Notes: a model not told the origin generated them from the sequence alone. A DNA stretch of 64,000 nucleotides from Zobellella taiwanensis (GCF_003012795.1 NZ_PXYH01000004.1:159317-223316), one strand, 5' to 3'. Numbered from the stretch's first letter, positions 17,064 to 26,383 are shown. Made by a program: numbers and translations.

Positions 17064-18413
17064 ATGAACAGCCAACCTCAATACCAGGGGACCGAGGTCG
17101 GTCCCGAACACCTCAACCTGGATGCGTTCTGGATGCCCTTTACCGGCAACCGCGCCTTCAAGGCCGCCCCCCGCCTGTTTGCCTCGGCCGACGGCGCCTG
17201 GTTTACCGATACCCGGGGCCGGCGGCTGTTCGACAGCCTGTCCGGCCTGTGGTGCACCGGCCTGGGGCACCGCCATCCGCACATCAACAGCGCCATCGCC
17301 CGCCAGCTCGATATCCTGGATTATGCCCCCTGCTTCCAGGCCGGGCACCCGCTGGCCTTCGAACTGGCCGAGCGGCTGGCCCGGCTGGCGCCAGACGCCT
17401 TGAACCGGGTGTTTTTCACCAATTCCGGCTCCGAGTGTGCCGACACCGCCCTGAAAATGGCCAGGGCCTACTGGCGGGTGCGGGGGAAGCCGGAAAAAAC
17501 CCGGCTTATCGGCCGGGCCCGGGGCTACCACGGCGTTAACGTGGGGGGCACCAGCCTGGGCGGCATAGGGCCCAATCGCAAGCATTACGGCCAGTTGCTG
17601 GACGCGGATCATCTGCCCCATACCCTGCTTGCGGAAAACGCCTTCAGCAAGGGCCAGCCGGCCCAGGGCGCTGGGCTGGCGGACCATCTGCTGCAACTGA
17701 TCGAACTGCACGACGCCTCCACCATAGCGGCCGTGATTGTCGAGCCCATGGCGGGCTCGGCCGGGGTGATAGTGCCGCCCCTGGGCTATCTGCAGCGGTT
17801 GCGCGAGATTTGCGACCGGCACGACATCCTGCTGATTTTCGACGAGGTGATCACCGGGCTGGGACGGATGGGCACTCTGTTTGGCGCCGAGGCCTTCGGC
17901 GTGGTGCCCGACATCATGAACCTGGCCAAACAACTGACCAACGGCGTGGTGCCGATGGGAGCGGTACTTGCCCGGGAGGAGATTTACCAGGCCTTTATGG
18001 CACAGCCGGGGCCCGACTATATGGTGGAATTTCCCCACGGCTACACCTATTCCGCCCACCCGGTGGCCTGCGCCGCCGCCATGGCCGCCCTGGACCTGCT
18101 GGTGGAGGAGGACATGCCGGGCCGGGTGCGGGCGCTGATGCCGGTATTTGAGGAGCAGATCCACCGGCTGCGTGGCCTGCCCCAGGTGCTGGATATCCGC
18201 AACTGCGGCCTGGCCGGCGCGGTGCAGCTGGCGCCCTATCCGGGCGAGCCGGCGCGCCGCCCCATGGAGCTGGCCATTGCCCTGTGGCAGGCGGGCTACT
18301 ATGTGCGCTTTGGCGGCGACACCCTGCAATTCGGGCCGCCCTTTATTTCCACCCCGGACGAACTGGAGCAATTGTTCAATGCCGTCGCCCGGGTATTGCG
18401 GGCCCAGCCCTGA
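17064..18413 (+). CDS. class III omega-aminotransferase (beta-alanine--pyruvate type)
   Basis: This 449-aa PLP enzyme of aminotransferase class III matches the omega-amino acid:pyruvate group. Features are the N-terminal LDAFWMPFTGNRAFKAAPRL, the PLP-phosphate motif FFTNSGSECADTALKMAR, YHGVNVGG, IFDEVITGLGRMG with the PLP aspartate, and catalytic Lys in NLAKQLTNG. Such enzymes move the amino group of beta-alanine (or other omega-amines) to pyruvate and yield malonate semialdehyde. The next gene, a CoA-acylating semialdehyde dehydrogenase 33 bases on, supports that substrate. An AAGGAG ribosome-binding site precedes the ATG. Confidence 0.92.
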   Translation: MNSQPQYQGTEVGPEHLNLDAFWMPFTGNRAFKAAPRLFASADGAWFTDTRGRRLFDSLSGLWCTGLGHRHPHINSAIARQLDILDYAPCFQAGHPLAFELAERLARLAPDALNRVFFTNSGSECADTALKMARAYWRVRGKPEKTRLIGRARGYHGVNVGGTSLGGIGPNRKHYGQLLDADHLPHTLLAENAFSKGQPAQGAGLADHLLQLIELHDASTIAAVIVEPMAGSAGVIVPPLGYLQRLREICDRHDILLIFDEVITGLGRMGTLFGAEAFGVVPDIMNLAKQLTNGVVPMGAVLAREEIYQAFMAQPGPDYMVEFPHGYTYSAHPVACAAAMAALDLLVEEDMPGRVRALMPVFEEQIHRLRGLPQVLDIRNCGLAGAVQLAPYPGEPARRPMELAIALWQAGYYVRFGGDTLQFGPPFISTPDELEQLFNAVARVLRAQP

Positions 18414-18446
18414 GCGGCGCCCCTTTTTCACCACAAGGATGCAGCG

Positions 18447-19937
18447 ATGAGAATCACAGGACACCTGATCAATGGCGAACACCTCACCGGCGGCGAGACC
18501 GCGGACGTGTTCAACCCGGCCACCGGCGAGGTATGCGCCCGAGTCTGCCTGGCCGGGGAGGACGAGGTGGCCCAGGCGGTGGCGGCGGCCCGGGCGGCCT
18601 TTGCGGGCTGGCGCAACACCCCGCCCGCCCGGCGTGCCAGGGTCATGTTCCGTTTCCGGCAACTGCTGGAAGAGCATGCGGACGACATCTGCCGGCTGAT
18701 CTGTGAAGAGCACGGCAAGACCTTGGACGATGCCCGGGGCGAGCTGCAGCGGGGCATGGAGAATGTCGAATATGCCTGCGGCGTGCCCGAGCTGCTCAAG
18801 GGCGACTATACCCGCAACGTGGGCCCGGACATCGACGCCTGGTCCGATTTCCAGCCCCTGGGCATAGTGGCGGGGATCACGCCGTTCAACTTTCCCGCCA
18901 TGGTGCCGCTGTGGATGTATCCCCTGGCCATTGCCTGCGGCAACTGCTTCATCCTCAAGCCGTCGGAGCAGGACCCCGGCGCGGCCCTGCTGATTGCCCG
19001 GTTGCTGGAGCAGGCCGGGCTGCCACCCGGGGTGATGAATGTGGTGCAGGGGGGCAAGGCGGTGGTGGATGCCCTGCTCGGCCAGGAGGCGGTCAGGGCG
19101 ATAAGCTTTGTCGGCTCGACGCCGGTGGCCGAGTCCCTCTATGCCAGGGGCAGTGCCGCCGGCAAGCGGGTTCAGGCCCTGGGGGGCGCCAAGAACCATG
19201 CGGTGCTGATGCCGGATGCGGACCTGGATCTGGCGGTGCCGGCCCTGATGGGGGCGGCCTTTGGCTCCTGCGGCGAGCGCTGCATGGCCATTTCGGTGGC
19301 GGTGTGCGTAGGCGATGCCATGGCCGATGCCCTGATCGCCCGGCTGGCGCCGGCCATCCGCGAGCTGCGTATCGGCCCCGGCCACCGGGATGGTCTGGAC
19401 ATGGGGCCGGTAATCAGCGGCGCTCACCTGGCACGGATCCAGGGCTGCCTGGAGCAGGGCCTGGCCGAGGGCGCCGAACTGGTGGTGGATGGCCGGGGCA
19501 TACAGGTAGCCGGCTATGAGGGCGGCTACTTCCTCGGGGGCTGCCTGTTCGACCGGGTTACTCCCGGCATGCGCATTTACCGGGAGGAGATCTTCGGGCC
19601 CGTGCTGTGCGTGGTGCGGGTGGCCAGCCTGGCGGACGCCATCGGTCTGGTCAACGGCCACGAATACGGCAACGGCACCTGCCTGTTCACCCGCGACGGC
19701 GAGGCGGCGCGCCGTTTTGGCGATGACATTGAAGTGGGCATGGTCGGCATCAATGTGCCCCTGCCGGTGCCCGTGGCCTATCACAGTTTCGGCGGCTGGA
19801 AGCGCTCCCTGTTCGGCGATCTCGGGGCCTACGGGCCGGACGGGGTGCGTTTCTATACCCGGCGCAAGACCCTGACCCAGCGCTGGCCGGCCCCGCTGAG
19901 CGGGGAAAAGTCCCAGTTCGCCTTTCCCAGCCTGTAG
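18447..19937 (+). CDS. mmsA: CoA-acylating methylmalonate/malonate-semialdehyde dehydrogenase
   Basis: This 496-aa aldehyde dehydrogenase belongs to the MmsA group, which converts methylmalonate semialdehyde to propionyl-CoA or malonate semialdehyde to acetyl-CoA using NAD and CoA. Typical are [20 protein letters not shown], the Rossmann-fold [25 protein letters not shown] and the catalytic-cysteine motif [11 protein letters not shown]. The usual general-base Glu is absent, as expected in MmsA. Together with the aminotransferase it would complete beta-alanine to acetyl-CoA; valine catabolism genes are not nearby. Confidence 0.95.
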   Translation: MRITGHLINGEHLTGGETADVFNPATGEVCARVCLAGEDEVAQAVAAARAAFAGWRNTPPARRARVMFRFRQLLEEHADDICRLICEEHGKTLDDARGELQRGMENVEYACGVPELLKGDYTRNVGPDIDAWSDFQPLGIVAGITPFNFPAMVPLWMYPLAIACGNCFILKPSEQDPGAALLIARLLEQAGLPPGVMNVVQGGKAVVDALLGQEAVRAISFVGSTPVAESLYARGSAAGKRVQALGGAKNHAVLMPDADLDLAVPALMGAAFGSCGERCMAISVAVCVGDAMADALIARLAPAIRELRIGPGHRDGLDMGPVISGAHLARIQGCLEQGLAEGAELVVDGRGIQVAGYEGGYFLGGCLFDRVTPGMRIYREEIFGPVLCVVRVASLADAIGLVNGHEYGNGTCLFTRDGEAARRFGDDIEVGMVGINVPLPVPVAYHSFGGWKRSLFGDLGAYGPDGVRFYTRRKTLTQRWPAPLSGEKSQFAFPSL

Positions 19938-19976
19938 CCGGGCCTTTTCTTGCCGGGCGCAAGCTGTCAGAATAGG

Positions 19977-20085
19977 CGCCTCTTGGGGGAGTAATCGTTC
20001 GGCGCCAGCCGAAACCACTGTCAACAATCTCTGAGCCGAAGGCTTATGGCAGTGGTGTCCTTGCGGATTGATGAGACCTGAGGCG
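19977..20085 (+). promoter_or_regulatory. probable yybP-ykoY (Mn2+) riboswitch
   Basis: The leader contains the conserved motif GGGGGAGTAA (19985-19994) directly after a P1 5' strand CGCCTC (19977-19982). P1 is closed by GAGGCG at 20080-20085. Between them CCACTG (20015-20020) pairs with CAGTGG and encloses GTCAACA, as in yybP-ykoY aptamers. The ~109-nt size fits. It precedes a cation exchanger gene, the typical regulatory target. A GC-rich stretch at 20095-20150 may be the expression platform. Covariance-model confirmation was not possible here. Confidence 0.75.
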
Positions 20086-20211
20086 GAACCCTTCACCGGG
20101 CGGGGAGGGGTCTGCCTCCGGTATTCGGTCCCGCCCTTGAGAGTGCCCTATGTTATCCAGTCCCGTCTTGTTTACCGACCTGTGCCGCGTGGCGACCCGG
20201 GGAGGCCCGTC

Positions 20212-21189
20212 ATGCTGATGTCCCTCGCCGCCATTGCCCTTGGCCTGGCCGTCCTGGTATGGAGTGCCGACCGTTTCGTGGACGGCGCCTCGGCCACCGC
20301 CCGTTATGCGGGCATGCCGCCGCTGCTGATCGGCATGGTCATCGTCGGCTTCGGCACCTCGGCGCCGGAAATCGTGGTATCCATCATCTCCGCGCTCGAG
20401 GGCAATCCCGGCCTGGCCCTGGGCAATGCCTACGGCTCCAACATCGCCAATATCGGCCTGATCCTGGGGATCACCGCGGTCATCAGCCCCATTGCCGTGC
20501 ACTCCCAGGTGTTGCGCAAGGAGCTGCCGATCTTGCTGCTGATCACCCTGCTGTCGCTGGCCCTGCTGTGGAACGGCATGCTTGCCCGCACCGACGCCCT
20601 GGTGCTGCTGGGCGTGTTTGTGCTGCTGATGGCCTGGAGCATCCGCCAGGGCCTGCGCGACGGGGCCGATGCCATGGCCACCGACGAGGCAAAGGAACTG
20701 GATGAAAACCTGATGACCCTGAAACAGGCCTTGTTCTGGCTGGTGGCCGGCCTGGTGCTGCTGATCATCAGCTCGCGCATCCTGGTATGGGGGGCGGTGA
20801 ATGTGGCCCAGGCCTTTGGGGTGAGCGACCTTATCATCGGCCTGACCATAGTGGCGGTAGGCACCTCACTGCCGGAGCTGGCGTCGTCCATCGCCGCCAT
20901 CCGCAAGAACGAGCACGATCTGGCCATCGGCAACGTGATCGGCTCCAACCTGTTCAACACCCTGGCGGTGGTGGGCCTGGCGGGCATCATCCATCCGCTG
21001 GAGGTGGCGGCGGAAGTGATCAGCCGCGACTTCCTGGTGATGGGCGTGCTGACCCTGTCCCTGTTCGTGCTGGGTTATGGCTTCAACGGCCGCCAGGGGC
21101 GCATCAACCGGGTGGAAGGCGGCCTGCTGCTGCTGGCCTACGGCGGCTACACCAGCTGGCTGGCGCTGGGCGTGCTGGCCGCCGCCTGA
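20212..21189 (+). CDS. calcium/sodium antiporter family protein (possible Mn2+ exporter)
   Basis: This 325-aa inner-membrane protein has the internal two-fold repeat of the CaCA superfamily: alpha-1 motif GFGTSAPEIVVSIISALEGNPGLALGNAYGSNIANI and alpha-2 motif AVGTSLPELASSIAAIRKNEHDLAIGNVIGSNLFNT, each within about five helices. E. coli YrbG is a homologue. The ATG at 20212 has GGGAGG 7 bases upstream; the longer open frame would swallow the riboswitch. The upstream Mn2+ riboswitch suggests export of manganese rather than calcium. That is an inference from context. Confidence 0.9.
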   Translation: MLMSLAAIALGLAVLVWSADRFVDGASATARYAGMPPLLIGMVIVGFGTSAPEIVVSIISALEGNPGLALGNAYGSNIANIGLILGITAVISPIAVHSQVLRKELPILLLITLLSLALLWNGMLARTDALVLLGVFVLLMAWSIRQGLRDGADAMATDEAKELDENLMTLKQALFWLVAGLVLLIISSRILVWGAVNVAQAFGVSDLIIGLTIVAVGTSLPELASSIAAIRKNEHDLAIGNVIGSNLFNTLAVVGLAGIIHPLEVAAEVISRDFLVMGVLTLSLFVLGYGFNGRQGRINRVEGGLLLLAYGGYTSWLALGVLAAA

Positions 21190-21211
21190 TGTTCTGCCCC
21201 TCGCTGCCAGG

Positions 21212-21238
21212 AAAAAAGCGCCCGCGGGCGCTTTTTTT
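21212..21238. terminator. bidirectional terminator between antiporter and amidohydrolase genes
   Basis: A 13-bp stem AAAAAAGCGCCCG / CGGGCGCTTTTTT is followed by T's on both strands, between two convergent genes. Confidence 0.9.
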
Positions 21239-21258
21239 ACGGGAGGAGCAAGGCGGGA

Positions 21259-22419
21259 TTAGCGCAGCCAGCCCTCGGCGAGGGCCACCCAGTAGGCCGC
21301 GCCTATGGGCAGTATGTCCTTGTTCAGCACATATTCCGGGTGGTGCACAAACTTGCTGTCGCCGTTGCCGAGGAAACAGTAGGTGCCCTTTTTCTGCTGC
21401 AGCATAAAGGCAAAGTCCTCGGAACCCAGGTAGGTGGGACCCTTCTCGGACACCTTGTCCTCGCCCAGGGCGGCCCGGGCAATTCGGGCCGCCTTGCGGG
21501 TTTCCTCCGGATCGTTGTGGAGCACGGCGCCGGGCTGGCCTTCGCGGATTTCGGCGCTGCAGCCGAAGGACTCGGCCTGCTGGTGCACCAGGCGACGAAT
21601 GTTGTTCAGCACCAGAATGCGATCGGAAGCGGTGGTGGTGCGGATGGACAGGCGCAAGGTGGCGGTGTGGGCAATGACGTTGCCCGCCTCGCCGGCCTGG
21701 AAGGCCCCCACCGTTACCACGGCGCTGTGGGAGGGCGCCACGTTGCGGGCCACCACCGACTGCAGGGCCATCACCAGGGATGAGCCGGCCACCACAGGGT
21801 CGACCGCCAGCTCGGGAAAGGCGCCATGGCCGCCTTTGCCGGTGAGCACCACCTCCCAGCTGTCCACCGCCGCCATGGTATCGCCTTCGGTGAAATACAG
21901 CTTGCCCAGCTCCAGTCCCGGCATGTTGTGCATGGCAAAAACATTGTCCACCGGAAAACGCTCAAACAGGCCGTCCGCAATCATGGCCGGGGCGCCCTGC
22001 ATGGTTTCCTCCGCCGGCTGGAAGAACAGCCGCAGGGTACCGTTGAAATTTTTGGTTTCGGCCAGGTGCTTGGCGGCGCCCAGCAGCATGGCGGTGTGGC
22101 CGTCGTGACCGCACAAATGGGACAGCCCCGGCGTTTTGGAGCAATAGTGCAGGTTGTTGCTTTCCTGGATGGGCAGGGCGTCGAAGTCGGCGCGAAGCGC
22201 AATGGACTTGTCCCCGTCGCCCACCTTGAGGCTGGCGACAATGCCGTGTTTGCCGACGCCGGTGACAACCTCGAACTCCCCTAGGCCGCGCAGGACAGTG
22301 GCGATGTATTCGGCGGTACCGGCTTCCTGCATGGCCAGTTCCGGGTGGCTGTGCAGGTGCTCAAACCATGCGTTGATATGGGACTGTTGTTGTTCGATGT
22401 CTTTGAGGATGGTGCTCAT
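21259..22419 (-). CDS. M20-family amidohydrolase (N-acyl amino acid / hippurate hydrolase type)
   Basis: This 386-aa metallopeptidase-fold enzyme has the di-metal motifs CGHDGHTAMLLG (about residue 100), QPAEETMQGAPAMI and a late His in VHHPEY, plus the lid-domain GKGGHGAFPE. Members cleave N-acyl amino acids, hippurate or IAA conjugates. It follows the MFS gene on the same strand after 66 bases, so the pair probably takes up or exports a compound and deacylates it. A MarR-type regulator is divergent from the pair. Confidence 0.92.
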   Translation of the reverse strand: MSTILKDIEQQQSHINAWFEHLHSHPELAMQEAGTAEYIATVLRGLGEFEVVTGVGKHGIVASLKVGDGDKSIALRADFDALPIQESNNLHYCSKTPGLSHLCGHDGHTAMLLGAAKHLAETKNFNGTLRLFFQPAEETMQGAPAMIADGLFERFPVDNVFAMHNMPGLELGKLYFTEGDTMAAVDSWEVVLTGKGGHGAFPELAVDPVVAGSSLVMALQSVVARNVAPSHSAVVTVGAFQAGEAGNVIAHTATLRLSIRTTTASDRILVLNNIRRLVHQQAESFGCSAEIREGQPGAVLHNDPEETRKAARIARAALGEDKVSEKGPTYLGSEDFAFMLQQKKGTYCFLGNGDSKFVHHPEYVLNKDILPIGAAYWVALAEGWLR

Positions 22420-22485
22420 GTCGATACTCCATTTAACACTGTTCGGGTTGGCCGCCGGCGCTTGGGCCGACGGTGCGACTGGGGC

Positions 22486-23946
22486 TCAGCGCCCGGAGGG
22501 CTTGCCCTTGGGAATGGTCAGGATGATGGAGAATACCGCCACCACCAGCATTACCAGCATGGTCAGCTGGGCGAAGAAGGCCGCTTCACGGTAGGCCAGG
22601 TTCTCCTGGTTGCCGACAAAGGTGATCACGCCTTCAAGCCAGAGAACGCTGCCGTTGTCACCGGCGATGGCGGTGTAGACGGCGGAGGCGATGGCCACCC
22701 CAAAGGAGGCGCCCAGGGAAGACGCCATCTTGTAGATGCCGGCTCCGGCCCCGGACTGATCCGCGGGCAGGTTGGACAGGGCCGCGTCGGTGGAGGGGGT
22801 GGCATAGAAGGCCAGGCCCACGCCAAAGAGGGTAAAGGCGATGACAGACAGGATTTTGTAGCTGCCGAGCATCAGGTTGGTGGGCATCAGCAGCAGGATC
22901 ACCAGGCCCACGATAAAGCAGCCCCACAGCATGGGCTGGCGCGGTCCAAAGCGTTGCAGCAGTTTTTCACCCACCCGGATGAAGGCCAGAATGGAGATGG
23001 CGTATCCCAGGGTCAGCAGACCGGCTTCCTGGGCGCTGATCCCGCCTCCCTGCTGCAGCACCAGCATGGCGACGATGATGATGCCGGCGGTGGCATTGAG
23101 CAGCAGGTTGGAAATGGTGGCACCGGTGTAGGTGCTGTTGCGGAACAGGCGGAACTGTACAAAGGCGTTGGGATTACCCGCTTCCACCTTGAAAAAGAGG
23201 GCGCCAAAGACCACCACCACCAGCAGCAGGCCCAGTGACTGGGGGCTGGTCCAGCCGAACTGACTGCCCTGGGTGGCCAGCACCTGCAGCGACACCATGG
23301 CGACCATAAAGGTAATGACGCCCTTGAAGTCGAACTTGTAGTTGCCTTTGACTTCCGCCTTGGATTCGGGCGTGCCGCGCACCATCAGCATGCCCACCAC
23401 GGACACCAGGGCGGCGATGATAAAGATCCAGCGCCAGCCCACGTTTTGTGCCATCAGGCCGCCGAACAGGGCGGCAAAGCCCGAGCCGCCCCAGGAGCCC
23501 ATGGACCAGAGGGAAATGGCGCGCTGACGCTCGGCGCCGTCCCAGTATTCCTTCACCAGCGCCAGGGAGGCCGGCATGATGAAGGCGCCCGACAGCCCCT
23601 GGCTAATACGGCCCAGCATCAGGAAAAGGCCGCCAAGCTCGCCCGAGGGCGCGAGCCCGACCAGCAGGGAGCCCACGATCGAGAACATAAAGCCCCAGGT
23701 CACGGTTTTAACCCGGCCAATACGGTCGGCCAGGCCACCGACCACCACGATGAAAATCCCCGAAAACAGGGCGGTAATGGACACGGCATTGTTCATGAAG
23801 GATTGCTCCACGCCCAGGTCGGCGGCCATGGCGGGGGCAATGTTCAGCGTGGTCTGGGCAAATAGCCAGAAGGCCAGAACGCCGAGGATGATGCCGTACA
23901 GGAGCTTGTCGGTACCCCTGTAGGCGGTGGTCGCGGATTGGTTCAT
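22486..23946 (-). CDS. MFS transporter (DHA2/EmrB-QacA-like, 14 helices)
   Basis: This 486-aa inner-membrane protein has about 14 hydrophobic segments and the MFS motif A GGLADRIGRVKT near residue 70, with motif-C-like helix GAFIMPASLALVKEYW. The DHA2 drug:H+ antiporter group fits. It is the first gene of a two-gene unit with the M20 amidohydrolase and is divergent from a MarR regulator, the usual layout for a substrate-induced transporter. Confidence 0.88.
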   Translation of the reverse strand: MNQSATTAYRGTDKLLYGIILGVLAFWLFAQTTLNIAPAMAADLGVEQSFMNNAVSITALFSGIFIVVVGGLADRIGRVKTVTWGFMFSIVGSLLVGLAPSGELGGLFLMLGRISQGLSGAFIMPASLALVKEYWDGAERQRAISLWSMGSWGGSGFAALFGGLMAQNVGWRWIFIIAALVSVVGMLMVRGTPESKAEVKGNYKFDFKGVITFMVAMVSLQVLATQGSQFGWTSPQSLGLLLVVVVFGALFFKVEAGNPNAFVQFRLFRNSTYTGATISNLLLNATAGIIIVAMLVLQQGGGISAQEAGLLTLGYAISILAFIRVGEKLLQRFGPRQPMLWGCFIVGLVILLLMPTNLMLGSYKILSVIAFTLFGVGLAFYATPSTDAALSNLPADQSGAGAGIYKMASSLGASFGVAIASAVYTAIAGDNGSVLWLEGVITFVGNQENLAYREAAFFAQLTMLVMLVVAVFSIILTIPKGKPSGR

Positions 23947-24057
23947 AAGGCTGTCCTTGGTTTGCAGCTCACGAAGGCCCGCGCCCTGTTGACGCGGAGT
24001 CGGGGCGAAGGACGGGGAAGGATTCCCGGTCCGTTATCGCTTGTGATTAAAATAAAA

Positions 24058-24076
24058 TAGTTGCTAAATGCAAATA
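24058..24076. promoter_or_regulatory. candidate MarR operator between MFS and MarR genes
   Basis: TTGC-TAAAT-GCAA (24061-24073) is a perfect 4+4 inverted repeat in an AT-rich stretch about 115 bases upstream of the MFS start and 170 bases before the MarR start. The pattern resembles MarR-family operators. Confidence 0.45.
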
Positions 24077-24244
24077 TTGACCGCGATCAATTAACCGTCG
24101 TCTTGCCGGAGATCACGGTTAAGCAGCACGGGTTGCCTGTTTACGTAGCCTCTGCCAACTGGCCGTTGCCGGACAAGGCGGCCTTGGGTAAGGTGGAGGC
24201 AGTCGCTAAACTCACCCCAAGGTGATGAACAAAAAAGGAAAAAC

Positions 24245-24736
24245 GTGGAAAAACCATTTAGCCGGGAGCGGTTGACCTTTCGCCTTGACCTGCTTGCCCA
24301 AGAGGCGATTCGCGCCAACGACGGTATATTCCAGTCCCGGTTGGGGCTTAAAATCCATGAGGTGCGGGTTCTGCGCATTATTGGCAATCAGCCGGGTATC
24401 GTGTTTGTGGAGCTGTCCCGCCAGGCCAGCCTGGAGCGCAGCCAGACCTCGCGTATCATTCAGCGCCTGATCAAGCAGGGGCTGGTCTGGCGCGAGAATG
24501 ACGCAAGCGATGCCCGCCGTTTTCGGTTGTTCACGACCGAGGAGGGCGAGCTGAAACGCAGCGAGGCGCGGCGTTTGTCCGATGCGCTGGAAGCCCTGTT
24601 GATGGCACCGCTGCAGACGCCGGAAGCGCATATGCTGGACGACCTGCTGGCGCGGCTGTCGCACTGGATCCGCTCCGGGGAATACCAGCAACAACTGGGC
24701 GACTTTGAACGGCAGGAAGGCGGTCAGCCCGACTGA
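24245..24736 (+). CDS. MarR-family transcriptional regulator
   Basis: This 163-aa winged-helix protein has the recognition-helix region LSRQASLERSQTSRIIQRLIKQGLVWRENDASDARRFRL with the DxR wing motif of MarR proteins. Translation starts at GTG 24245 after AAAAAAGGAAAAA, a purine-rich ribosome-binding site; no nearby ATG is in frame. It probably represses the divergent MFS-amidohydrolase unit. Confidence 0.9.
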   Translation: MEKPFSRERLTFRLDLLAQEAIRANDGIFQSRLGLKIHEVRVLRIIGNQPGIVFVELSRQASLERSQTSRIIQRLIKQGLVWRENDASDARRFRLFTTEEGELKRSEARRLSDALEALLMAPLQTPEAHMLDDLLARLSHWIRSGEYQQQLGDFERQEGGQPD

Positions 24737-24788
24737 ACCGGCGAGGGCGGGGGCGAGCCAGATGCACAGGGGCTGCCCCCGTTGTGAC

Positions 24789-25553
24789 TCAGGCGGTGGC
24801 CGCCAGCGCCTCGGGCGATTCGGGCAGAACCTGGCCGCCATCCACCACCAGCGTCTGGCCTGTGATGTAGCGCGCTTCCCTCGATGCCAGGAAGCAGGCG
24901 GCGTGGCCGATGTCTTCCGGCGTCCCCAGGCAGTGGCTGGGGATGGCCGCCTTCATTTGCTCCAGGTAGGCCTCGCCCTGGGCCTGCAATCCCTCGGTGA
25001 GGATATTGCCGGGCATGACGGCATTGATGGTAACCCCGTCCCGGGCACACTCCAGGGCGGCGCTGCGCATAAAGCCGAGCTGCCCGGCCTTGCTGGCGGC
25101 GTAGTGGCTCCAGCCGGGAAAACCGGTGATGGGGCCGGTAATGGAGGAGGTGATCACCACCCGGCCGTAGCCCCTGGGCCGCATCACCGCCAGGGCCGCC
25201 TGCACCATGAAAAAGGTGCCCTTAAGGTTGATGTTGTGCATCCGGTCCCACTCTTGCTCGGTCATGTCCGCCAACGCGCACTGGGGAAAAATACCGGTAT
25301 TCGAGCACAGGATATCCAGTTGGCCGTGACTGGCGATGACATCGTCCACCACCCGCCGGCAGTCCGCCTGGCGGGAAACATCCAGGGGCAGGTAGTGGCC
25401 GCCGAGTTCGGCCGCGCAGGCCTGGCCGGCGGCGGCGTCGATATCCGCAATAATCACCCTGGCCCCGGCGCGGCCCAATACCCGGGCAATGCCCTTGCCT
25501 ATTCCCCTGGCGCCACCCGTGACCAGTGCCACCTTCTGGGTTAAATCAAACAT
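24789..25553 (-). CDS. ucpA: SDR-family oxidoreductase (UcpA-like)
   Basis: This 254-aa classical short-chain dehydrogenase has the NAD(P) glycine motif TGGARGIGKGIA (residues ~12-23), catalytic Ser in VITSSITG, and the YAASK Tyr/Lys pair. The C-terminal VDGGQVLPESPEAL resembles E. coli UcpA (furfural tolerance, substrate unclear). The acidic residue after the second strand (IADID) favours NAD over NADP. It is convergent with the MarR gene and divergent from the deaminase. Confidence 0.85.
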   Translation of the reverse strand: MFDLTQKVALVTGGARGIGKGIARVLGRAGARVIIADIDAAAGQACAAELGGHYLPLDVSRQADCRRVVDDVIASHGQLDILCSNTGIFPQCALADMTEQEWDRMHNINLKGTFFMVQAALAVMRPRGYGRVVITSSITGPITGFPGWSHYAASKAGQLGFMRSAALECARDGVTINAVMPGNILTEGLQAQGEAYLEQMKAAIPSHCLGTPEDIGHAACFLASREARYITGQTLVVDGGQVLPESPEALAATA

Positions 25554-25712
25554 CGGTGCTCTCCTTTTTTGTTCCGGCCGGGCGGTTGTGGTCCCGGCTC
25601 CCGACTACTATAGCCCGGCACCGCCGGGAGCCCATCCCAATACCGCAGCGGAGCTGGCTTTTGTGATACCGGGCGGGATAATGGCAGGGAGAACCACACA
25701 GGAGAGGCAGCG

Positions 25713-26204
25713 ATGACCATTAGCGAACAGGATTTGCACCATTTGCGCCGCTGCGTGGCGTTGGCCGAAGAAGCGGTGGCTGCCGGCGATCAGGGTTTCG
25801 GCTCCGTGCTGGTGGGGGCGGATGGCACCGTGCTGGCGGAGGATCGCAACCGCATCCACAGCCGCGAGCCCACCTGGCACCCGGAAATCGCCCTGGCGCG
25901 CTGGGCCGCCGAACACCTCGGCGAGCAGGAGCGGGCCGCCGCCACCCTTTATACCTCGGGCGAGCACTGTCCCATGTGCTCCGCCGCCCACGCCTGGGCC
26001 GGGCTGGGGCGCATTGTTTACGCCAGCTCGGCCGCACAGTTCGGCCAGTGGTGCCAGGAGTGGGGCCTGCCCGCCTCGCCGGTGACGCCATTGTCCATCC
26101 AGCAGGTGGCGCCGAGCATCGAAGCGGACGGCCCCGTGCCCGAGCTGGCGGCACAGCTGCGCGAACTGCACCGGCGTTGTTTTGGCGTTGAGAGCAAGGA
26201 CTAG
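25713..26204 (+). CDS. nucleoside/cytidine-deaminase-fold deaminase
   Basis: This 163-aa protein has the zinc-deaminase motifs WHPEIALARW (HPE variant of HAE) and GEHCPMCSAAHAW (PCxxC-like). It resembles guanine deaminase or generic nucleoside deaminases rather than TadA, whose tRNA-binding features it lacks. The exact substrate is not evident. The GGAGAGG ribosome-binding site precedes the ATG at 25713. It is the last high-GC gene before the accessory island. Confidence 0.85.
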   Translation: MTISEQDLHHLRRCVALAEEAVAAGDQGFGSVLVGADGTVLAEDRNRIHSREPTWHPEIALARWAAEHLGEQERAAATLYTSGEHCPMCSAAHAWAGLGRIVYASSAAQFGQWCQEWGLPASPVTPLSIQQVAPSIEADGPVPELAAQLRELHRRCFGVESKD

Positions 26205-26224
26205 GCCCCGCTTCCGCTATCCCA

Positions 26225-26258
26225 TGTCGCCCCCGCAAAGGCGGGGGCCCATTCTTTT
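26225..26258 (+). repeat. short GC-rich palindrome (GTCGCCCCCGC...GCGGGGGC) at left edge of the island
   Basis: GCCCCCGC and GCGGGGGC flank AAAG, followed by CCATTCTTTT. The same element occurs inverted at 36161-36185 and as a variant at 57934-57964. It is a common dispersed intergenic repeat, here just after the deaminase stop and possibly its terminator. Confidence 0.75.
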
Positions 26259-26383
26259 CACCCCTTCAGCACACTGAACTCCCGGAACAGCCTCACCGGC
26301 AGCGGGTGTTCCCGCGGATTGTTCAGAAAGTTTGTCGTTCGGACGATTGGTTTCCGCAGTAGTGAAGCAAAATGCGATGATGT
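26257..26383 (-). pseudogene. possible 3' remnant of an unidentified gene at the island edge
   Basis: An open minus-strand frame ends in TGA at 26257-26259 and reads ...FLNNPREHPLPVRLFREFSV LKG at its C-terminus. Base composition is high-GC up to about 26325 and drops beyond, and a stop interrupts the frame upstream. It may be the tail of a host gene cut by island insertion. I do not recognise the family and the call is weak. Confidence 0.25.

Noticed and set aside
16989..20096. 1035-codon minus-strand frame across the aminotransferase and dehydrogenase genes
   Set aside because: It spans two well-supported opposite genes and the riboswitch, with shadow-like composition; length is a GC artefact.
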